Positions 7,484 to 18,985 of a DNA stretch of 64,000 nt are shown piece after piece. The position numbers were made by a program, and so were the translations under genes. The DNA is taken from contig AP024674.1 of assembly GCA_025998755.1 (NCBI GenBank), positions 372,001 through 436,000 of the forward strand. The letters run 5' to 3'. The stretch comes from Armatimonadota bacterium (lineage in GTDB: Bacteria > Armatimonadota > UBA5829 > DSUL01). The notes beneath the pieces were generated by a model. The model was not told the origin of the DNA. It saw only the letters and a list, made by a program, of their open reading frames with translations, and did no database searches. Positions within the stretch are counted from its first letter, which is position 1. Each line of letters begins with the position of its first letter.

Positions 7484-10400
7484 ATGAAATACAAAGACCT
7501 GATCCAGTTTGAGGCTATCGAGTCCGTAGTCCAGCTACGGGATGCCGATGAGGCCACGAGCGCCAGACAGTTGGTCAGCACCTACGTCATCTCCGACGAG
7601 ATGGCCGAGCGGCTAACCTGCATCGCGATTCCCAATCTCCAGTTCGACCAGCCCGCGGACAACAAAGGGCTTTTGGTCGTGGGCAACTACGGCACCGGTA
7701 AGTCGCACCTGATGTCGGTGATCTCCGCTATCTGCGAGCACGCGGACCTGCTTTCCGCCCTGAGCAACGCACAGGTGGCACAAGCCGCGGAGCGGATCGC
7801 CGGCAAGTTCAAGGTGGTCCGCACCGAGATCGGGTCCGCGCTCATGTCGCTACGGGACTTCCTCGTGGGCGAGCTGCAGGAAGCGCTCACCGCCATGGGC
7901 GTGACCTACACCTTTCCGGATGCCAGCCAGGTCCGCAACTACAAGCGGGCCTTCGAGGAGATGATGGCCGCGTTCCATCAGGAGTATCCGGACCATGGCC
8001 TGCTCCTGGTCGTGGATGAGCTACTGGACTATCTCAGCAGCCGCAATGACCAGCAGCTGATCCTCGACCTCATTTTCCTCCGTGAGGTGGGCGAGTCTTG
8101 CCGTTACCTGCGCTTCCGCTTCGTGGCAGGTGTGCAGGAGGCCATCTTCGACAGCAACCGTTTCGCCTTCGTGGCCGACAGCATCCGCCGGGTCAAGGAC
8201 CGGTTCGAACAGGTCCTTATCGCCCGCAAGGACGTGAAGTTCGTCGTCGCCGAGCGGCTGCTCAAGAAAACCGGCGAGCAGCAGGCCAAGATCCGCCAGT
8301 ACCTCACACCGTTCGCCAAGTTCTACGGCCACATGAACGAGCGGATGGACGAGTTCGTCCGCCTCTTCCCGGTTCATCCCGACTACATCGACACCTTCGA
8401 GCGCATCACGGCGGTGGAGAAGCGCGAGGTGCTCAAGACTCTGTCGCTGGCCATGAAGAAGCTGCTCGACCAGGAGGTGCCGGAGGACCGGCCCGGTCTC
8501 ATCTCCTACGACAGCTACTGGACGAACCTGCGCGAAAATCCCTCCTTCCGCGCCGCCCCAGACATCAAGGAGGTGATCGATTGCAGCCAGGTGCTGGAGT
8601 CCCGGATCGAGCATGCCTTCACCCGGCCGGCGTACAAGCCCCTGGCGCTCCGCATCATCCACGCGCTCTCGGTCCACCGGCTGACGACCGGAGACATCTA
8701 CGCACCCCTGGGCGCCACGGCCGAAGAACTCCGCGACGCGCTCTGTCTCTACCAGCCCGGCATCGAGGACCTGGGCGGAGACCCGGCCGACGACCTCTTG
8801 TCCCTGGTGGAAACTGTCCTAGGCGAGATCAAAAAAACGATGAGCGGCCAGTTCATCTCCTTTAACGAGCAGAACCGGCAGTTCTATCTGGATCTCAAGA
8901 AGACCCATGATTTCGACACGCTCATCAAGAATCGCGCCGAGAGCCTCGATGACTCCCGGCTCGACCGCTGCTACTACGAGGTCCTGAAACAGGTCATGGA
9001 GTGCACCGACCAGACCTACGTCCCCGGTTACAAGATCTGGCAGCATGAGCTGGAATGGCTGGAGCACAAGGTGACAAGACAAGGATATCTCTTCTTCGGC
9101 GCTCCAAACGAGCGCTCAACGGCCGTGCCGACCCGTGATTTCTACCTCTACTTCATCCAGCCGTTCGATCCACCGCACTTCAAGGACGAGAAAAAGGCGG
9201 ATGAAGTGTTCTTCCGCCTTAAGGGCAGGGATGAGGAATTCGATCAGAATCTACGCTTTTACGCAGCTGCCCTAGATCTTGCGTCCACCTCGAGCGGCTC
9301 CGACAAAGCCACCTATGAGTCCAAGGCCAAGGGATTCCTCCAGGACCTCGTGGGCTGGCTGCAGGAGCACATGACCGATGCCTTCGAAGTGACCTACCAG
9401 GGACGCACCAAGTCGCTGGTTGAATGGGCCAAGGGCAAGTCCATCCGCGAGCTGTCCGGGATCGCCTCCCACGAGCGGATCAACTTCCGCGACCTGGTGA
9501 ACACCATCGCCGGCATCGTCCTGTCCGCACACTTTCAGGACCAGGCGCGCGAGTATCCCTACTTCCCGGTGCTCATCACGGGCCAAAACCGCGAGCAGGC
9601 AGCCCAAGACGCACTGTACAGCATCGCAAAGGGCGATCGGACCAGGCAGGCAACCGCCGTGCTCAACGCCCTGGAACTCCTCGATGGCGAGAGGCTCGAT
9701 CCGTATCGCTCTAAATACGCAAATCACATCCTGAGTATCCTCAAGAAGAAAGGGCACGGGCAGGTGGTTAACCGCTCGGAGCTGATCCAGGAGGTCTACG
9801 GCGTTGAGTACTTCGCACCGGACAAGGGCTACCGTCTCGAGCCTGAATGGGTGGTGGTGCTTCTGGCCGCGCTGGTTTACTCCGGTGACCTGGTCCTTTC
9901 GATTCCCGGCAAGAAGTTCGACGCCACCGGGTTGCCGCAACTGGCTGCGACGAGCATCGACGAGCTGGTCAATTTCAAGCACATTGAGGCGCCCAAGGAC
10001 TGGAACCTGCCCGCGCTCAAGGCACTTTTCGAGCTGCTCGGGCTCACGCCGGGCATGGCGCAGCTCGTCACCCAGGGCAAGGAAGAGCCGGTCCAGCAGC
10101 TCCAGAAAGCCATCTCCGAGGTGTTGGAGAAGCTGGTGCTGGTCCAACAAAGCCTGCAAAGCGGCTTGCCGTTCTGGGGTACGAACCTGCTCGCCGAGAA
10201 GGACGTAGCCCAGCTGCGCGGGCGGCTAGACCAGACCAAGACCTTCCTGGAATCCCTGCAGGCCTACTCCACACCCGGTAAACTCAAGAACTTCCGTTAT
10301 GACGCCCAGGAAGTCAAGCGTCACGAAGACGGCTTGAGGGCCCTCTCGGAGATCCAGTCCCTGCAGGAGCTGGTGAGCGACCTGGTCCCGGTAGCCTCCT

Positions 10401-11242
10401 ATCTCTCCACCGCCGAGGCGGTGCTGCCCACGGACCACGAGTGGGTAGAGCGGATGAGAAAGGTCCGGACTGAAGTCCTCACCGCAGTCTCTAGTTATGG
10501 GTCTCGCGTCTTGGGTCAAAAAGACGCGGGACACGCAACTGGCGACCCGCGAGCCGAAATACGAGGCAAGCTCACCACCCTCAAGAAGTCATATGTGCAG
10601 GCCTATCTCGACTTGCACACCCGGGCCCGTCTGGGTGTGAACGAGGACAAGCGCAAGCAGGCAATGCTGGCCGACAAACGGCTCAAAACGCTCCGAAGCC
10701 TGTCCGCCATTGACCTGATGCCGTTGCGGCTCCTGACCCATTTCGAAAACCGACTGGCCGACTTGAAGAGCTGCTTCGTTCTCACCGAGCAGGACCTCGA
10801 AGCGTCGGCAGTCTGCCCGCATTGCCACTTCCGGCCCGGCACGGAGGCGCCTGCCGCAGATGCCGCGAAGGTGCTGGAGCACCTGGACACAGAGCTGGAC
10901 AAGCTCCTCGACGAATGGACCCAGACGCTGCTGGCCAACCTGGAGGATCCCACCACCCTTGGCAACCTCGAGCTGCTCAAGCCCGAGAAGAGGTCACTGG
11001 TGCACACATTCGTCAAGGAACAAAAGCTACCTGCCGAGATAGACCAGGAGTTCATTCATGCCCTGAACGAGGTGCTCTCCGGGCTGGTCAAGGTCGAGGT
11101 GAAAACTGAGGATCTGCGCGCAGCCCTGGTCACGGGCGGCTCACCGCTGACGCCGGAGGAGATGAAGAAACGCTTCGAGGAATACCTCCATAAACTCACC
11201 AAAGGCCATGACCCACGTAAGGTCCGGATTTTGGTGGATTAG
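7484..11242 (+). CDS. brxC: BREX-3 ATPase BrxC (DUF6079)
   Basis: BrxC is the large AAA-type ATPase that is a core component of BREX. The 1252-aa frame is uninterrupted. Walker A GNYGTGKS is at residues 67-74 and Walker [13 protein letters not shown] near residue 175. A long helical middle follows, then a C-terminal CPHCHF zinc-type motif near residue 1110. The start has an AAGGGGG site. It sits between brxF and pglX with a 9-bp gap to the latter (a GGAG site lies in the gap), so the three genes are one operon. This frame is intact while its methyltransferase partner is not. Confidence 0.93.
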   Translation: MKYKDLIQFEAIESVVQLRDADEATSARQLVSTYVISDEMAERLTCIAIPNLQFDQPADNKGLLVVGNYGTGKSHLMSVISAICEHADLLSALSNAQVAQAAERIAGKFKVVRTEIGSALMSLRDFLVGELQEALTAMGVTYTFPDASQVRNYKRAFEEMMAAFHQEYPDHGLLLVVDELLDYLSSRNDQQLILDLIFLREVGESCRYLRFRFVAGVQEAIFDSNRFAFVADSIRRVKDRFEQVLIARKDVKFVVAERLLKKTGEQQAKIRQYLTPFAKFYGHMNERMDEFVRLFPVHPDYIDTFERITAVEKREVLKTLSLAMKKLLDQEVPEDRPGLISYDSYWTNLRENPSFRAAPDIKEVIDCSQVLESRIEHAFTRPAYKPLALRIIHALSVHRLTTGDIYAPLGATAEELRDALCLYQPGIEDLGGDPADDLLSLVETVLGEIKKTMSGQFISFNEQNRQFYLDLKKTHDFDTLIKNRAESLDDSRLDRCYYEVLKQVMECTDQTYVPGYKIWQHELEWLEHKVTRQGYLFFGAPNERSTAVPTRDFYLYFIQPFDPPHFKDEKKADEVFFRLKGRDEEFDQNLRFYAAALDLASTSSGSDKATYESKAKGFLQDLVGWLQEHMTDAFEVTYQGRTKSLVEWAKGKSIRELSGIASHERINFRDLVNTIAGIVLSAHFQDQAREYPYFPVLITGQNREQAAQDALYSIAKGDRTRQATAVLNALELLDGERLDPYRSKYANHILSILKKKGHGQVVNRSELIQEVYGVEYFAPDKGYRLEPEWVVVLLAALVYSGDLVLSIPGKKFDATGLPQLAATSIDELVNFKHIEAPKDWNLPALKALFELLGLTPGMAQLVTQGKEEPVQQLQKAISEVLEKLVLVQQSLQSGLPFWGTNLLAEKDVAQLRGRLDQTKTFLESLQAYSTPGKLKNFRYDAQEVKRHEDGLRALSEIQSLQELVSDLVPVASYLSTAEAVLPTDHEWVERMRKVRTEVLTAVSSYGSRVLGQKDAGHATGDPRAEIRGKLTTLKKSYVQAYLDLHTRARLGVNEDKRKQAMLADKRLKTLRSLSAIDLMPLRLLTHFENRLADLKSCFVLTEQDLEASAVCPHCHFRPGTEAPAADAAKVLEHLDTELDKLLDEWTQTLLANLEDPTTLGNLELLKPEKRSLVHTFVKEQKLPAEIDQEFIHALNEVLSGLVKVEVKTEDLRAALVTGGSPLTPEEMKKRFEEYLHKLTKGHDPRKVRILVD

Positions 11243-11251
11243 GAGCGGCTG

Positions 11252-14200
11252 ATGGCGAATACAAGCGAAGACCACAGTCTGTTCAATCTGCTGATGCCCG
11301 CCAAGCCGCAAGGTCCGGTGGAATGCCTCGGGATGACCTTTGAAAACGACGACGCGCGTCGTGCGTACTTTCTCGACCGCTTGCGCGCCGCGCTGGAGGA
11401 ACTCCACGCCAAGCTCGGCGGTGTGCCGTTTACCACGGTGGCCGACGCCGTGGAACGGATGAAGTCGCTCACGCACTGGCCGATGGGTGATGACGCGCGC
11501 TCATCCGCTGGCCGAACGGATGCGCAAGGCCCACCGCTCGGCGTCCGCAACGACCTGCTCCGGCTCTGGAAGGATGCGGTGGGTTTCCCGCACGGTGAAA
11601 TCGAAGACATCCTGAACCTCTCCGATCCACCGTATTACACGGCGTGCCCGAACCCCTTCATCGCGGACTTCCTTGCGCACTACGGCAAACCCTACGACCC
11701 GCAGAGCGACGACTACCGGCGGGAGCCGTTTGCCGCGGACGTGAGCGAAGGCAAGAACGACCCCATCTACAACGCGCACTCCTACCATACGAAGGTGCCG
11801 CACAAGGCCATTATGCGCTACATCCTGCACTACACCCAGCCGGGCGATGTGGTGTTCGACGGCTTCTGTGGCACGGGGATGACCGGCGTGGCGGCGCAGC
11901 TCTGCGGTGACCGGAAGACGGTGGAGTCGCTGGGGTACAAGGTGGATAACGAAGGCATCATCTCCCGGCCAGAGAAGGACGAGCACGGCAAGACAGTCTG
12001 GGTACCGTTCTCGAAGCTCGGCGCGCGGCGCGCCGTCCTCAACGACCTCTCGCCGGCGGCGACCTTTATCGCCTACAACTACAACACACCGGTGGACGTG
12101 CGCGCCTTCGAGCGCGAAGCCAACCGGATTCTGAAGGAAGTGGCGGCCGAATGCGGCTGGATGTATGCCACGCTCGCTGAAGCAGGAGCGAACGAGGCGA
12201 CGAAGTGGGCCGAGAAGCTGCGCGCACGCCGCACGGCCGACGATGCGCGGGCGCTGATCGAGTCGATCCCACACCGCGGCACGATCAACTACACCGTCTG
12301 GTCTGACGTGTTCGTCTGCCCGGACTGCACCGAGGAGGTGATCTTCTGGCATGCGGCGGTGGACAAGGAGGCGGGCAAGGTGTATGACGAATTTCCCTGC
12401 CCTCACTGTGGCGCCTTGCTCACCAAGCGCAACATGGAACGCGCTTGGGTGACAACATACGACAAAGCCATCGGCCAAACCATCCGCCAGGCCAGGCAAG
12501 TGCCGGTGCTGATCAACTACAGCGTCGGTGGCAAGCGTGCTGAAAAAGAACCCGACGCCTTCGATCTGGCGCTCATTGAGAAGATCGAGGCGCTGGACAT
12601 TCCCTACTGGGTTCCGACCGACCGGATGCCGGAGGGCGAACAGTCGCGGCAGCCAACGTGCACATCGGCATCACCCACGTGCATCATTTCTACACGAAAC
12701 GGAATTTGTGGGTGTTATCTACCCTAACTGATAAAGCGGCTAAACATTCACATCAACGCCTAAATGTGTTTCTTCGATTTCTGTTTGAACAGTGGGTCAT
12801 TGGTTTCTCGTTATCTGAATAGATATTCGCCGCACCATTATTCCCAAAACAACAGGAACTTGAGCGGAACATTATATGTGGGCTCCCAGATCTCAGAGGT
12901 ATCTCCCAAATCATGCTTTTCCAGAGAAAATTAAGCGATTAGTGCGAGCCTTCTGTGCTTATATGCCAACTTCTATAAGCCTCGTAAATACCCTAGATAC
13001 ATCGATATTGATGGCAGGACCGCAATCTGTTGATTACATCTTCACCGACCCACCTTTTGGCGGCAACCTGATGTATTCCGAGCTGAACTTCCTCTGGGAA
13101 GCATGGCTCAAGGTCTTCACCAACAACACGCCTGAAGCCATCGAAAACAAGGTACAGGGCAAGGGGCTGGCGGAATACCAGCACCTGATGACCGAGTGCT
13201 TCCAGGAGTACTACCGGGTGCTCAAGCCGGGGCGCTGGATGACGGTGGAGTTTCACAACTCCAGGAACGCCGTCTGGCACGCGATCCAGGAGGCGTTACA
13301 AGCGGCCGGCTTCGTCATCGCCGACGTGCGCACGCTGGATAAGCGGCAGGGTTCGTTCAAGCAGGTCACAAGCGCCAACGCGGTCAAACAAGACCTGATC
13401 ATTTCCTGCTATAAACCGAACGGTGGGCTTGAGGAGCGTTTCCAGCGCGAAGCCGGCACTGAGGAGGGAGTCTGGGACTTCGTCCGCACCCATCTGAAGC
13501 AACTGCCGGTGTTCGTCGCCAGGGACGGCAAGGTCGAAATCATCGCCGAGCGGCTGAACTATCTGCTGTTCGACCGCATGGTGGCCTTTCACGTGCAGCG
13601 CGGGGTGATGGTGCCGCTCTCGGCTGCCGAATTCTACGCCGGTCTCGCCCAGCGCTTCCCGGAGCGCGACGGGATGTACTTTTTGCCCGATCAGGTGACG
13701 GAATACGACCGCAAACGCCTGAGCGCGAAAGAGGTGTTGCAACTGCAGATCTTCGTCACCGACGAGGCCTCGGCCATCCAGTGGCTCAAGCAGCAACTCA
13801 CCCGCAAGCCGCAGACGTTCCAGGAGCTGCACCCGCAGTTTCTCAAAGAGATCTCCGGCTGGCAGAAGCACGAAAAGCAGATCGAGCTGATGGACCTCTT
13901 GGAACAGAACTTCCTGCGCTACGACGGCCAGGGGCCGATCCCGGCGCAGATCGTCTCGTGGATGAAAAGGAGCGCCGAGCTACGCAAGTTGATTGAGAAG
14001 ACGCTTAAGGCCGGCCAGGCGACTGAGGAGAACGGCCAGCTGAGGACGCAGTCCGCGTTGCTCATTGCGCCGGCCGTCGACCGCTGGTATGTGCCTGACC
14101 CGAACAAGGCCGGCGACTTGGAGAAACTGCGCGAGCGGGCGCTGCTACGCGAGTTTGCCGAGTACCGCGAATCCAGCGCACGACGACTGAAAGAGTTCCG

Positions 14201-14360
14201 CGTCGAAGCCATCCGCGCTGGCTTCAGAAAGGCGTGGCAAGAGCGCGACTACGCCACCATTATCGCGGTGGCGCGCAAAATTCCGGAGAACATTCTGCAG
14301 GAGGATTCCAAGCTGGTCATGTGGTACGACCAGGCGCTGACCCGATCTGGGGAGGCGTAA
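11252..14360 (+). pseudogene. pglX: BREX-3 adenine-specific DNA methyltransferase PglX (PglXI), disrupted by three frameshifts
   Basis: PglX methylates host DNA so that BREX can tell self from phage. Segment 11252-12650 carries the SAM-binding motif FDGFCGTGMTG and several CPxC pairs. The frame then changes near 12650, at about 12814 (one extra T) and within 12905-12910 (CCCAAA, one extra base). Reading across gives HVHHFYTKRNLWVL, then LNRYSPHHYSQNN and GTLYVGSQ, then NHAFPEKIKRLVRAF, which are continuous family-like sequence. The catalytic motif DPPF lies in the last segment (12876-14360), so no single product holds both motifs. Bases 12721-13020 are about 42% GC by hand count, far below the flanks. 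Confidence 0.85.
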
Positions 14361-14363
14361 CCC

Positions 14364-15449
14364 ATGCCAAGGACCAAGCGGGATGTGGCGGAACTGAATA
14401 AACGCGCCATCAACTCCTTGGTGCTTGCCATTGAGCTATTCAACCGGCCGCATGACGATGGGCGGGCTGAAAGCGTTTTGATGCTGCTACACCACGCCTT
14501 CGAGATGTTGCTCAAGGCGATCATTAAAGACAAAACGGGGACCGTACATGCCAAGGGTGAGAAATACTCTTACGGTTTTGACAAGTGCCTGGAGGTAGCG
14601 CAGAACGAGATCAAAATCATCTCAGCAGACCAACGCGCTACGCTGTCGATCTTAGATGCCCTTCGGGACACTGCTGTTCACTACTACCAGGAAGTCTCCG
14701 AGGAACTTCTCTACGTTCAAGCGCAGGCTGCGGTAACTCTTTTTGACGATTTGCTTCATCGGACATTCGGCTACAGTCTCGCAGACTGTATACCTCAACG
14801 CGTGCTGCCGGTTTCCACGCGTCCGCCAAAAGATCTTCAGATGTTGATAAACAGCGAGTTGAAGCAGGTTGACGAACTCTTACTGGCTGGCAGCCGCAAG
14901 GGGATTCGGGCAGCAGCCACGTTACGCTCTATCCTCGCGTTCGCGACCGCTGCTCGTGATGACGCGGAACGCGTCACTGAGAAAGAACTACGCAAGGCAA
15001 TCCGCAGAAGGCGAAAGGGCGAAGAATGGAGCTTGATCTTACCAGAAATTGCTCAACTACGACTGGATACTCAAGGTGAAGGCATTCCGATCGATCTTCG
15101 CCTCAAGAAAAATGCTGAGGCTGCTGTACGGATAGCCAAGGAAGGAGAGCCAGTAGTCGGGACTGTGATCAAGCAGGAGATCAACATCTGGGATAAATAT
15201 AATTTGGGAAGAAATGATCTTGCTAATAAGCTCGGCATTTCTGGACCACGAACTAGTGCCCTAATAATTGAACTTGGTATTCAGGATGATCCGGAGTGCT
15301 TCAAGACACTTAGCAGGAAGTCTTCGCAGTTCAAAGGTTACAGCAAAACCGCCCTGGATAAGTTGAGGGCCGCGATTGAAGGGGGAATAGACCTCGAAGG
15401 AGTTTGGCAGAAGCATCGTCACCGGTTTGTGGGTAGGAAGCGCAAATGA
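14364..15449 (+). CDS. DUF3644-type protein inside the BREX-3 operon
   Basis: The 361-aa protein starts 3 bp after the pglX stop and its own stop overlaps the brxHII start (ATGA), so it belongs to the operon. The N-terminal third (NSLVLAIELFN, LLHHAFEMLLKAIIK, DALRDTAVHYYQEVSEE) matches my memory of DUF3644, a helical HEPN-like family often found near restriction and BREX genes. The C-terminal part has a helix-turn-helix look (NKLGISGPRTSALIIELGI), which suggests nucleic-acid binding. GC content is lower than in brxC and brxHII. It is not one of the six core BREX-3 genes, and its function is unknown. Confidence 0.65.
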   Translation: MPRTKRDVAELNKRAINSLVLAIELFNRPHDDGRAESVLMLLHHAFEMLLKAIIKDKTGTVHAKGEKYSYGFDKCLEVAQNEIKIISADQRATLSILDALRDTAVHYYQEVSEELLYVQAQAAVTLFDDLLHRTFGYSLADCIPQRVLPVSTRPPKDLQMLINSELKQVDELLLAGSRKGIRAAATLRSILAFATAARDDAERVTEKELRKAIRRRRKGEEWSLILPEIAQLRLDTQGEGIPIDLRLKKNAEAAVRIAKEGEPVVGTVIKQEINIWDKYNLGRNDLANKLGISGPRTSALIIELGIQDDPECFKTLSRKSSQFKGYSKTALDKLRAAIEGGIDLEGVWQKHRHRFVGRKRK

Positions 15450-18247
15450 CGGATAATGTTGCGCAGAATGATTGGTACTACAGCCCGGACCACGGCGGTG
15501 TCTGCCGGGTCGTCGAGACCCAGACGCTCTGGGGCGAGACGGTCTGCCGTGTCTGGCTGCCGGGCAAGGATACCGTCGTGCGCATGCCCGCCGCGCGCCT
15601 CCGGCCCGTGCAGGAGGCAAGTATTGGAACTGCGGACGGGATCGCGTATCTCGCCGCTGCGGCGCGGGTCGCAGATGCGCTGACCCAGGACGTCCTGCTT
15701 GCTCCCATCGAATCGTCCGTCATCCCGCTGCCGCATCAGATTCAAGCGCTGTCCAGGGCCATTTCCAACGACAAAGTGCGCTATCTCCTGGCGGACGAGG
15801 TGGGCCTGGGCAAGACCATCGAAGCAGGCCTGATCCTGCGGGAGCTCAAGCTCCGGGGCCTGGTGAGGCGGACCCTGGTGATCGCCCCGAAGGGCCTGGT
15901 GACCCAATGGGTAGCGGAGATGCGCACCCACTTCGGGGAGGAGTTCCGTCTGATCATCCCGAGCGACTTCTCCGCCTACCGCCGCATCGCCGATGAGGAC
16001 AACCTCTGGCAGAGCCATCCTCAGGTGATCTGTCCCATGGACTCTGTGAAGCCCTTGGGTGGACGGCGCGGCTGGTCGAGGGAACAGGTGGCCGAATACA
16101 ACCGGGAGCGCTTCGAAGACCTGATCTCCGCCGGGTGGGACCTGGTCATCGTGGATGAGGCCCATCGCCTGGGTGGGAGCACGGACCAGGTGGCCCGCTA
16201 CAGGCTGGGCAAGGGGCTGGCCTTGGCCGCGCCTTACCTGCTCCTGCTCTCCGCGACGCCGCATCAGGGCAAGACGGATGCCTTCCATCGGCTGGTCTCC
16301 CTGTTAGACGCCGAGGCCTTCCCCGACGTGAGTAGCGTGACCAAGGAGCGGGTAAAGCCCTATGTGATTCGCACAGAGAAGCGCCGCGCCATCGACGCGC
16401 AAGGCAAGCCACTTTTCAAACCCCGTCGTACTGAGCTTTATCCGGTCTCTTGGGAGGATCGCCACCGGTATCAGCGGCTGCTCTACGAGGCTGTCACCGA
16501 ATATGTGCGCGAGGGCTACAACCAGGCCTTGCGCGAGAAGCGCAGCTACATCGGATTCCTCATGATCCTGATGCAACGCCTGGTGGTCTCCAGTACCCGC
16601 GCCATCCGCACCGCCCTTGAGCGGCGCCTCGAAGCGCTTGAGGACCCACCGGAACAGCCCACACTCTTCCCGCAGCTCAGCGAGGAGGACTGGGCCGACC
16701 TGGACGGCCAGGAGCAGATGGACACGCTACTCAAGACCCAACTCAAGGCCCTGAAGAATGAACGGGCCGAGGTGAAGATGCTCCTGGAAGCGGCCAAGGG
16801 CTGCGAAAGCCAGGGCCCGGACGCCAAGGCCGAAGCGCTCCTGGAGTGGATCTACCGTCTCCAGGCCGAGGAAGGCGATCCGGATCTGAAGGTGCTGGTA
16901 TTCACCGAGTTCGTGCCGACCCAGGAGATGCTTATGCGATTCCTGACCGAGCGTGGCTTCGAGGTGGTGTGCCTCAACGGCTCCATGGACATGGAGGAGC
17001 GCAAGCGGGTCCAGGACGCATTCGCCAAGGAAGCGCGCATCCTCATTTCGACGGACGCCGGTGGTGAGGGTCTCAACCTCCAGTTCTGTCACGTGGTCAT
17101 CAACTACGACATCCCGTGGAACCCGATGCGCTTGGAACAACGCATCGGTCGAGTGGACCGCATCGGCCAGACCCACACAGTGCGCGCCATCAACTTCGTG
17201 TTCCAGGACTCGGTGGAACACCGTGTCCGCGAGGTCTTGGAGGAGAAGCTGGCGGTCATTTTTGAAGAGTTCGGCATCGACAAGACCGGTGACGTGCTCG
17301 ATTCTGTCCAGGCGGGCCAGATCTTCGATGAACTGTATGTGGAGGCCATCCTCAATCCCGATGGGGTAGAGACAAAGGTGGATGAGGTGGTGAAAGGCAT
17401 CCAGGAGCAGGTCCGGGAGTTCCGTCAGAGCGTTTCTGTGCTTGGCTCCACCGAAGGTCTGGACCCTCGCGAGGCCCAGCAGGTGCTGAACCACCCGCTC
17501 CAGCACTGGGTGGAGCGGATGACGGTTAGCTACCTGAGGGCTCACGGCGGCAAGGCTGAGAAGACCAATGACGGTTGGGATCTCACTTGGCCGAACGGTG
17601 AGCGACTCACCAATGTCGTCTTCACGAGCAAGGAGGCTGAAGAGAAGCCTTCGAGCCACCACTTGACACTGGAAGATTCCAAGGTGCGCGGCCTCGCCAC
17701 GCGCATTCCTCCATTTGCCCCGGGGCAACCGGTCCCGGTCATCACTCTTGCTGGCCTTGCGCCAGAGGTCATCGGTTTCTGGTCACTCTGGCGAATCTCG
17801 ATCTCCGCCGACCGCTCGAGCCGCCGTCGTATCATGCCTGTGTTCCTAGCCGACGACGGTCGGGTTTTTGCGCCGACTGCCCGGCGCATCTGGGATGAGC
17901 TGATGGTGACCGATCCCGAGATCCTCCGTCATCTGGATGGCGAGACCTCGCATCAAGCCTTCCAGCGACTCCGAGACGCGGCGGAAAGAATGGGGAGGAC
18001 AATCTACGAGGAGCTAGTGCAAACCCACCGGGAGCGTCTTGCTCGGGAGCGTGAGAAGGGCGAGTACGCCTTCGCTGCGCGACGCAGGGTCATCGATCGC
18101 ATCGGACTGCCCCAGGTCCGTAACCATCGCCTGAGTCTCTTGGAACGGGAGGAAGAACGCTTCCACGAACAACTCGAGCGCAGGGCCCAGATCTTGCCGG
18201 AAATGGCACCCCTGCTTCTCGTCCGCGTGGAGGGAGGCACGCTGTGA
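15446..18247 (+). CDS. brxHII: BREX-3 SNF2/DEAH helicase BrxHII
   Basis: This 933-aa superfamily 2 helicase is the motor expected in type 3 BREX. Motif I ADEVGLGKTIEAG is near residue 115, motif II VDEAHRLGG near 236, motif III LLLSATPHQGKTD follows, and motifs V-VI (STDAGGEGLNLQF, QRIGRVDRIGQ) lie at about 535-575. The C-terminal third has no catalytic motif and probably contacts partners or DNA. The frame is complete and overlaps both neighbours (ATGA with DUF3644, GTGA with the HhH-GPD gene), which shows tight operon structure. Confidence 0.93.
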   Translation: MTDNVAQNDWYYSPDHGGVCRVVETQTLWGETVCRVWLPGKDTVVRMPAARLRPVQEASIGTADGIAYLAAAARVADALTQDVLLAPIESSVIPLPHQIQALSRAISNDKVRYLLADEVGLGKTIEAGLILRELKLRGLVRRTLVIAPKGLVTQWVAEMRTHFGEEFRLIIPSDFSAYRRIADEDNLWQSHPQVICPMDSVKPLGGRRGWSREQVAEYNRERFEDLISAGWDLVIVDEAHRLGGSTDQVARYRLGKGLALAAPYLLLLSATPHQGKTDAFHRLVSLLDAEAFPDVSSVTKERVKPYVIRTEKRRAIDAQGKPLFKPRRTELYPVSWEDRHRYQRLLYEAVTEYVREGYNQALREKRSYIGFLMILMQRLVVSSTRAIRTALERRLEALEDPPEQPTLFPQLSEEDWADLDGQEQMDTLLKTQLKALKNERAEVKMLLEAAKGCESQGPDAKAEALLEWIYRLQAEEGDPDLKVLVFTEFVPTQEMLMRFLTERGFEVVCLNGSMDMEERKRVQDAFAKEARILISTDAGGEGLNLQFCHVVINYDIPWNPMRLEQRIGRVDRIGQTHTVRAINFVFQDSVEHRVREVLEEKLAVIFEEFGIDKTGDVLDSVQAGQIFDELYVEAILNPDGVETKVDEVVKGIQEQVREFRQSVSVLGSTEGLDPREAQQVLNHPLQHWVERMTVSYLRAHGGKAEKTNDGWDLTWPNGERLTNVVFTSKEAEEKPSSHHLTLEDSKVRGLATRIPPFAPGQPVPVITLAGLAPEVIGFWSLWRISISADRSSRRRIMPVFLADDGRVFAPTARRIWDELMVTDPEILRHLDGETSHQAFQRLRDAAERMGRTIYEELVQTHRERLAREREKGEYAFAARRRVIDRIGLPQVRNHRLSLLEREEERFHEQLERRAQILPEMAPLLLVRVEGGTL

Positions 18248-18975
18248 GCAGGTTCCTTCAAGAACTACGAGATCAATTGGTTAACGAAGCACAACAAAAG
18301 CTCAAGGAGCCAAAGCAGTTCATCGTCTTCACCGGAAACCACGACGCCGATAATCTGCTCAACGATTTGGACAACCACCCGCACGCATTCGTGGTCGCCT
18401 GCATCATGGACCGGCAGATCAAGACAGAAAGGGCCTGGACAATCCCCTGGGAACTAAAAGACCGGCCCGGTTCGTTTGAGATGGACTTCCTTGCCAATCT
18501 GACACAGGAAGATATCGCAGAAGCGATGGGCAAGCCAACGCCTCTTCATCGTTTCGTAGAGACGATGGCGGAAAACCTGTTTCACGGCATCCAGCGGATC
18601 ATTGAGCACTAGAACGGCGATGCAAAAGGAATATGGAGTGATTGCCCATCCGGTGCCACCATCGTGCGGCGTTTCCTGGAGTTCCGGGGAGTGGGCCAGA
18701 AGATATCCACTATGGCCGCCAACATTCTTGTGCGGGATTTTCGGATTAGCGTCAGCGACCGCTACTCGCTCGATGTCTCCGTAGATGTTCGGGTCAAGCG
18801 CGTCTTCGCTCGAATGGGGTTTATCCCAGAAAACGCTGACAGCGAGTACGTCGTCTTCCGTGCGAGAGAGCTGCATCCCGAGTACCCAGGAATCTTTGAT
18901 ATTGTTCTCTGGGAGCTCGGAGGCGAGGAGTGTCGGCCGAGAAACCCGGATTGCGGGCGGTGCCGTTTCCGGTAA
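18244..18975 (+). pseudogene. HhH-GPD endonuclease-III-like Fe-S protein, interrupted by an in-frame TAG
   Basis: Members of this superfamily are base-excision DNA glycosylases/AP lyases. The gene starts at a GTG overlapping the brxHII stop. A TAG at 18610-18612 stops it after 122 aa, yet the same frame continues for 120 more codons with clear family sequence: FRGVGQK (HhH, Lys153), LDVSVDVRV (catalytic-type Asp181) and a CX6CX2C cluster near the C-terminus. The stop replaces the position after IIEH, where a Tyr codon would fit. The fourth cluster cysteine is absent, so the tail may also be short. TAG is a normal stop elsewhere (radA, gpmA, mannosidase), so recoding is unlikely. Confidence 0.75.
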
Positions 18976-18985
18976 AACTGTGCTT

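Noticed and set aside
12640-12912. Programmed ribosomal frameshifting in pglX
   Set aside because: Three separate shifts would be needed and no slippery heptamer with a downstream stem is seen. Indels explain it better.
18610-18612. TAG read as pyrrolysine or another amino acid
   Set aside because: TAG ends several housekeeping genes in the window in the normal way, and no pyrrolysine gene is present here.
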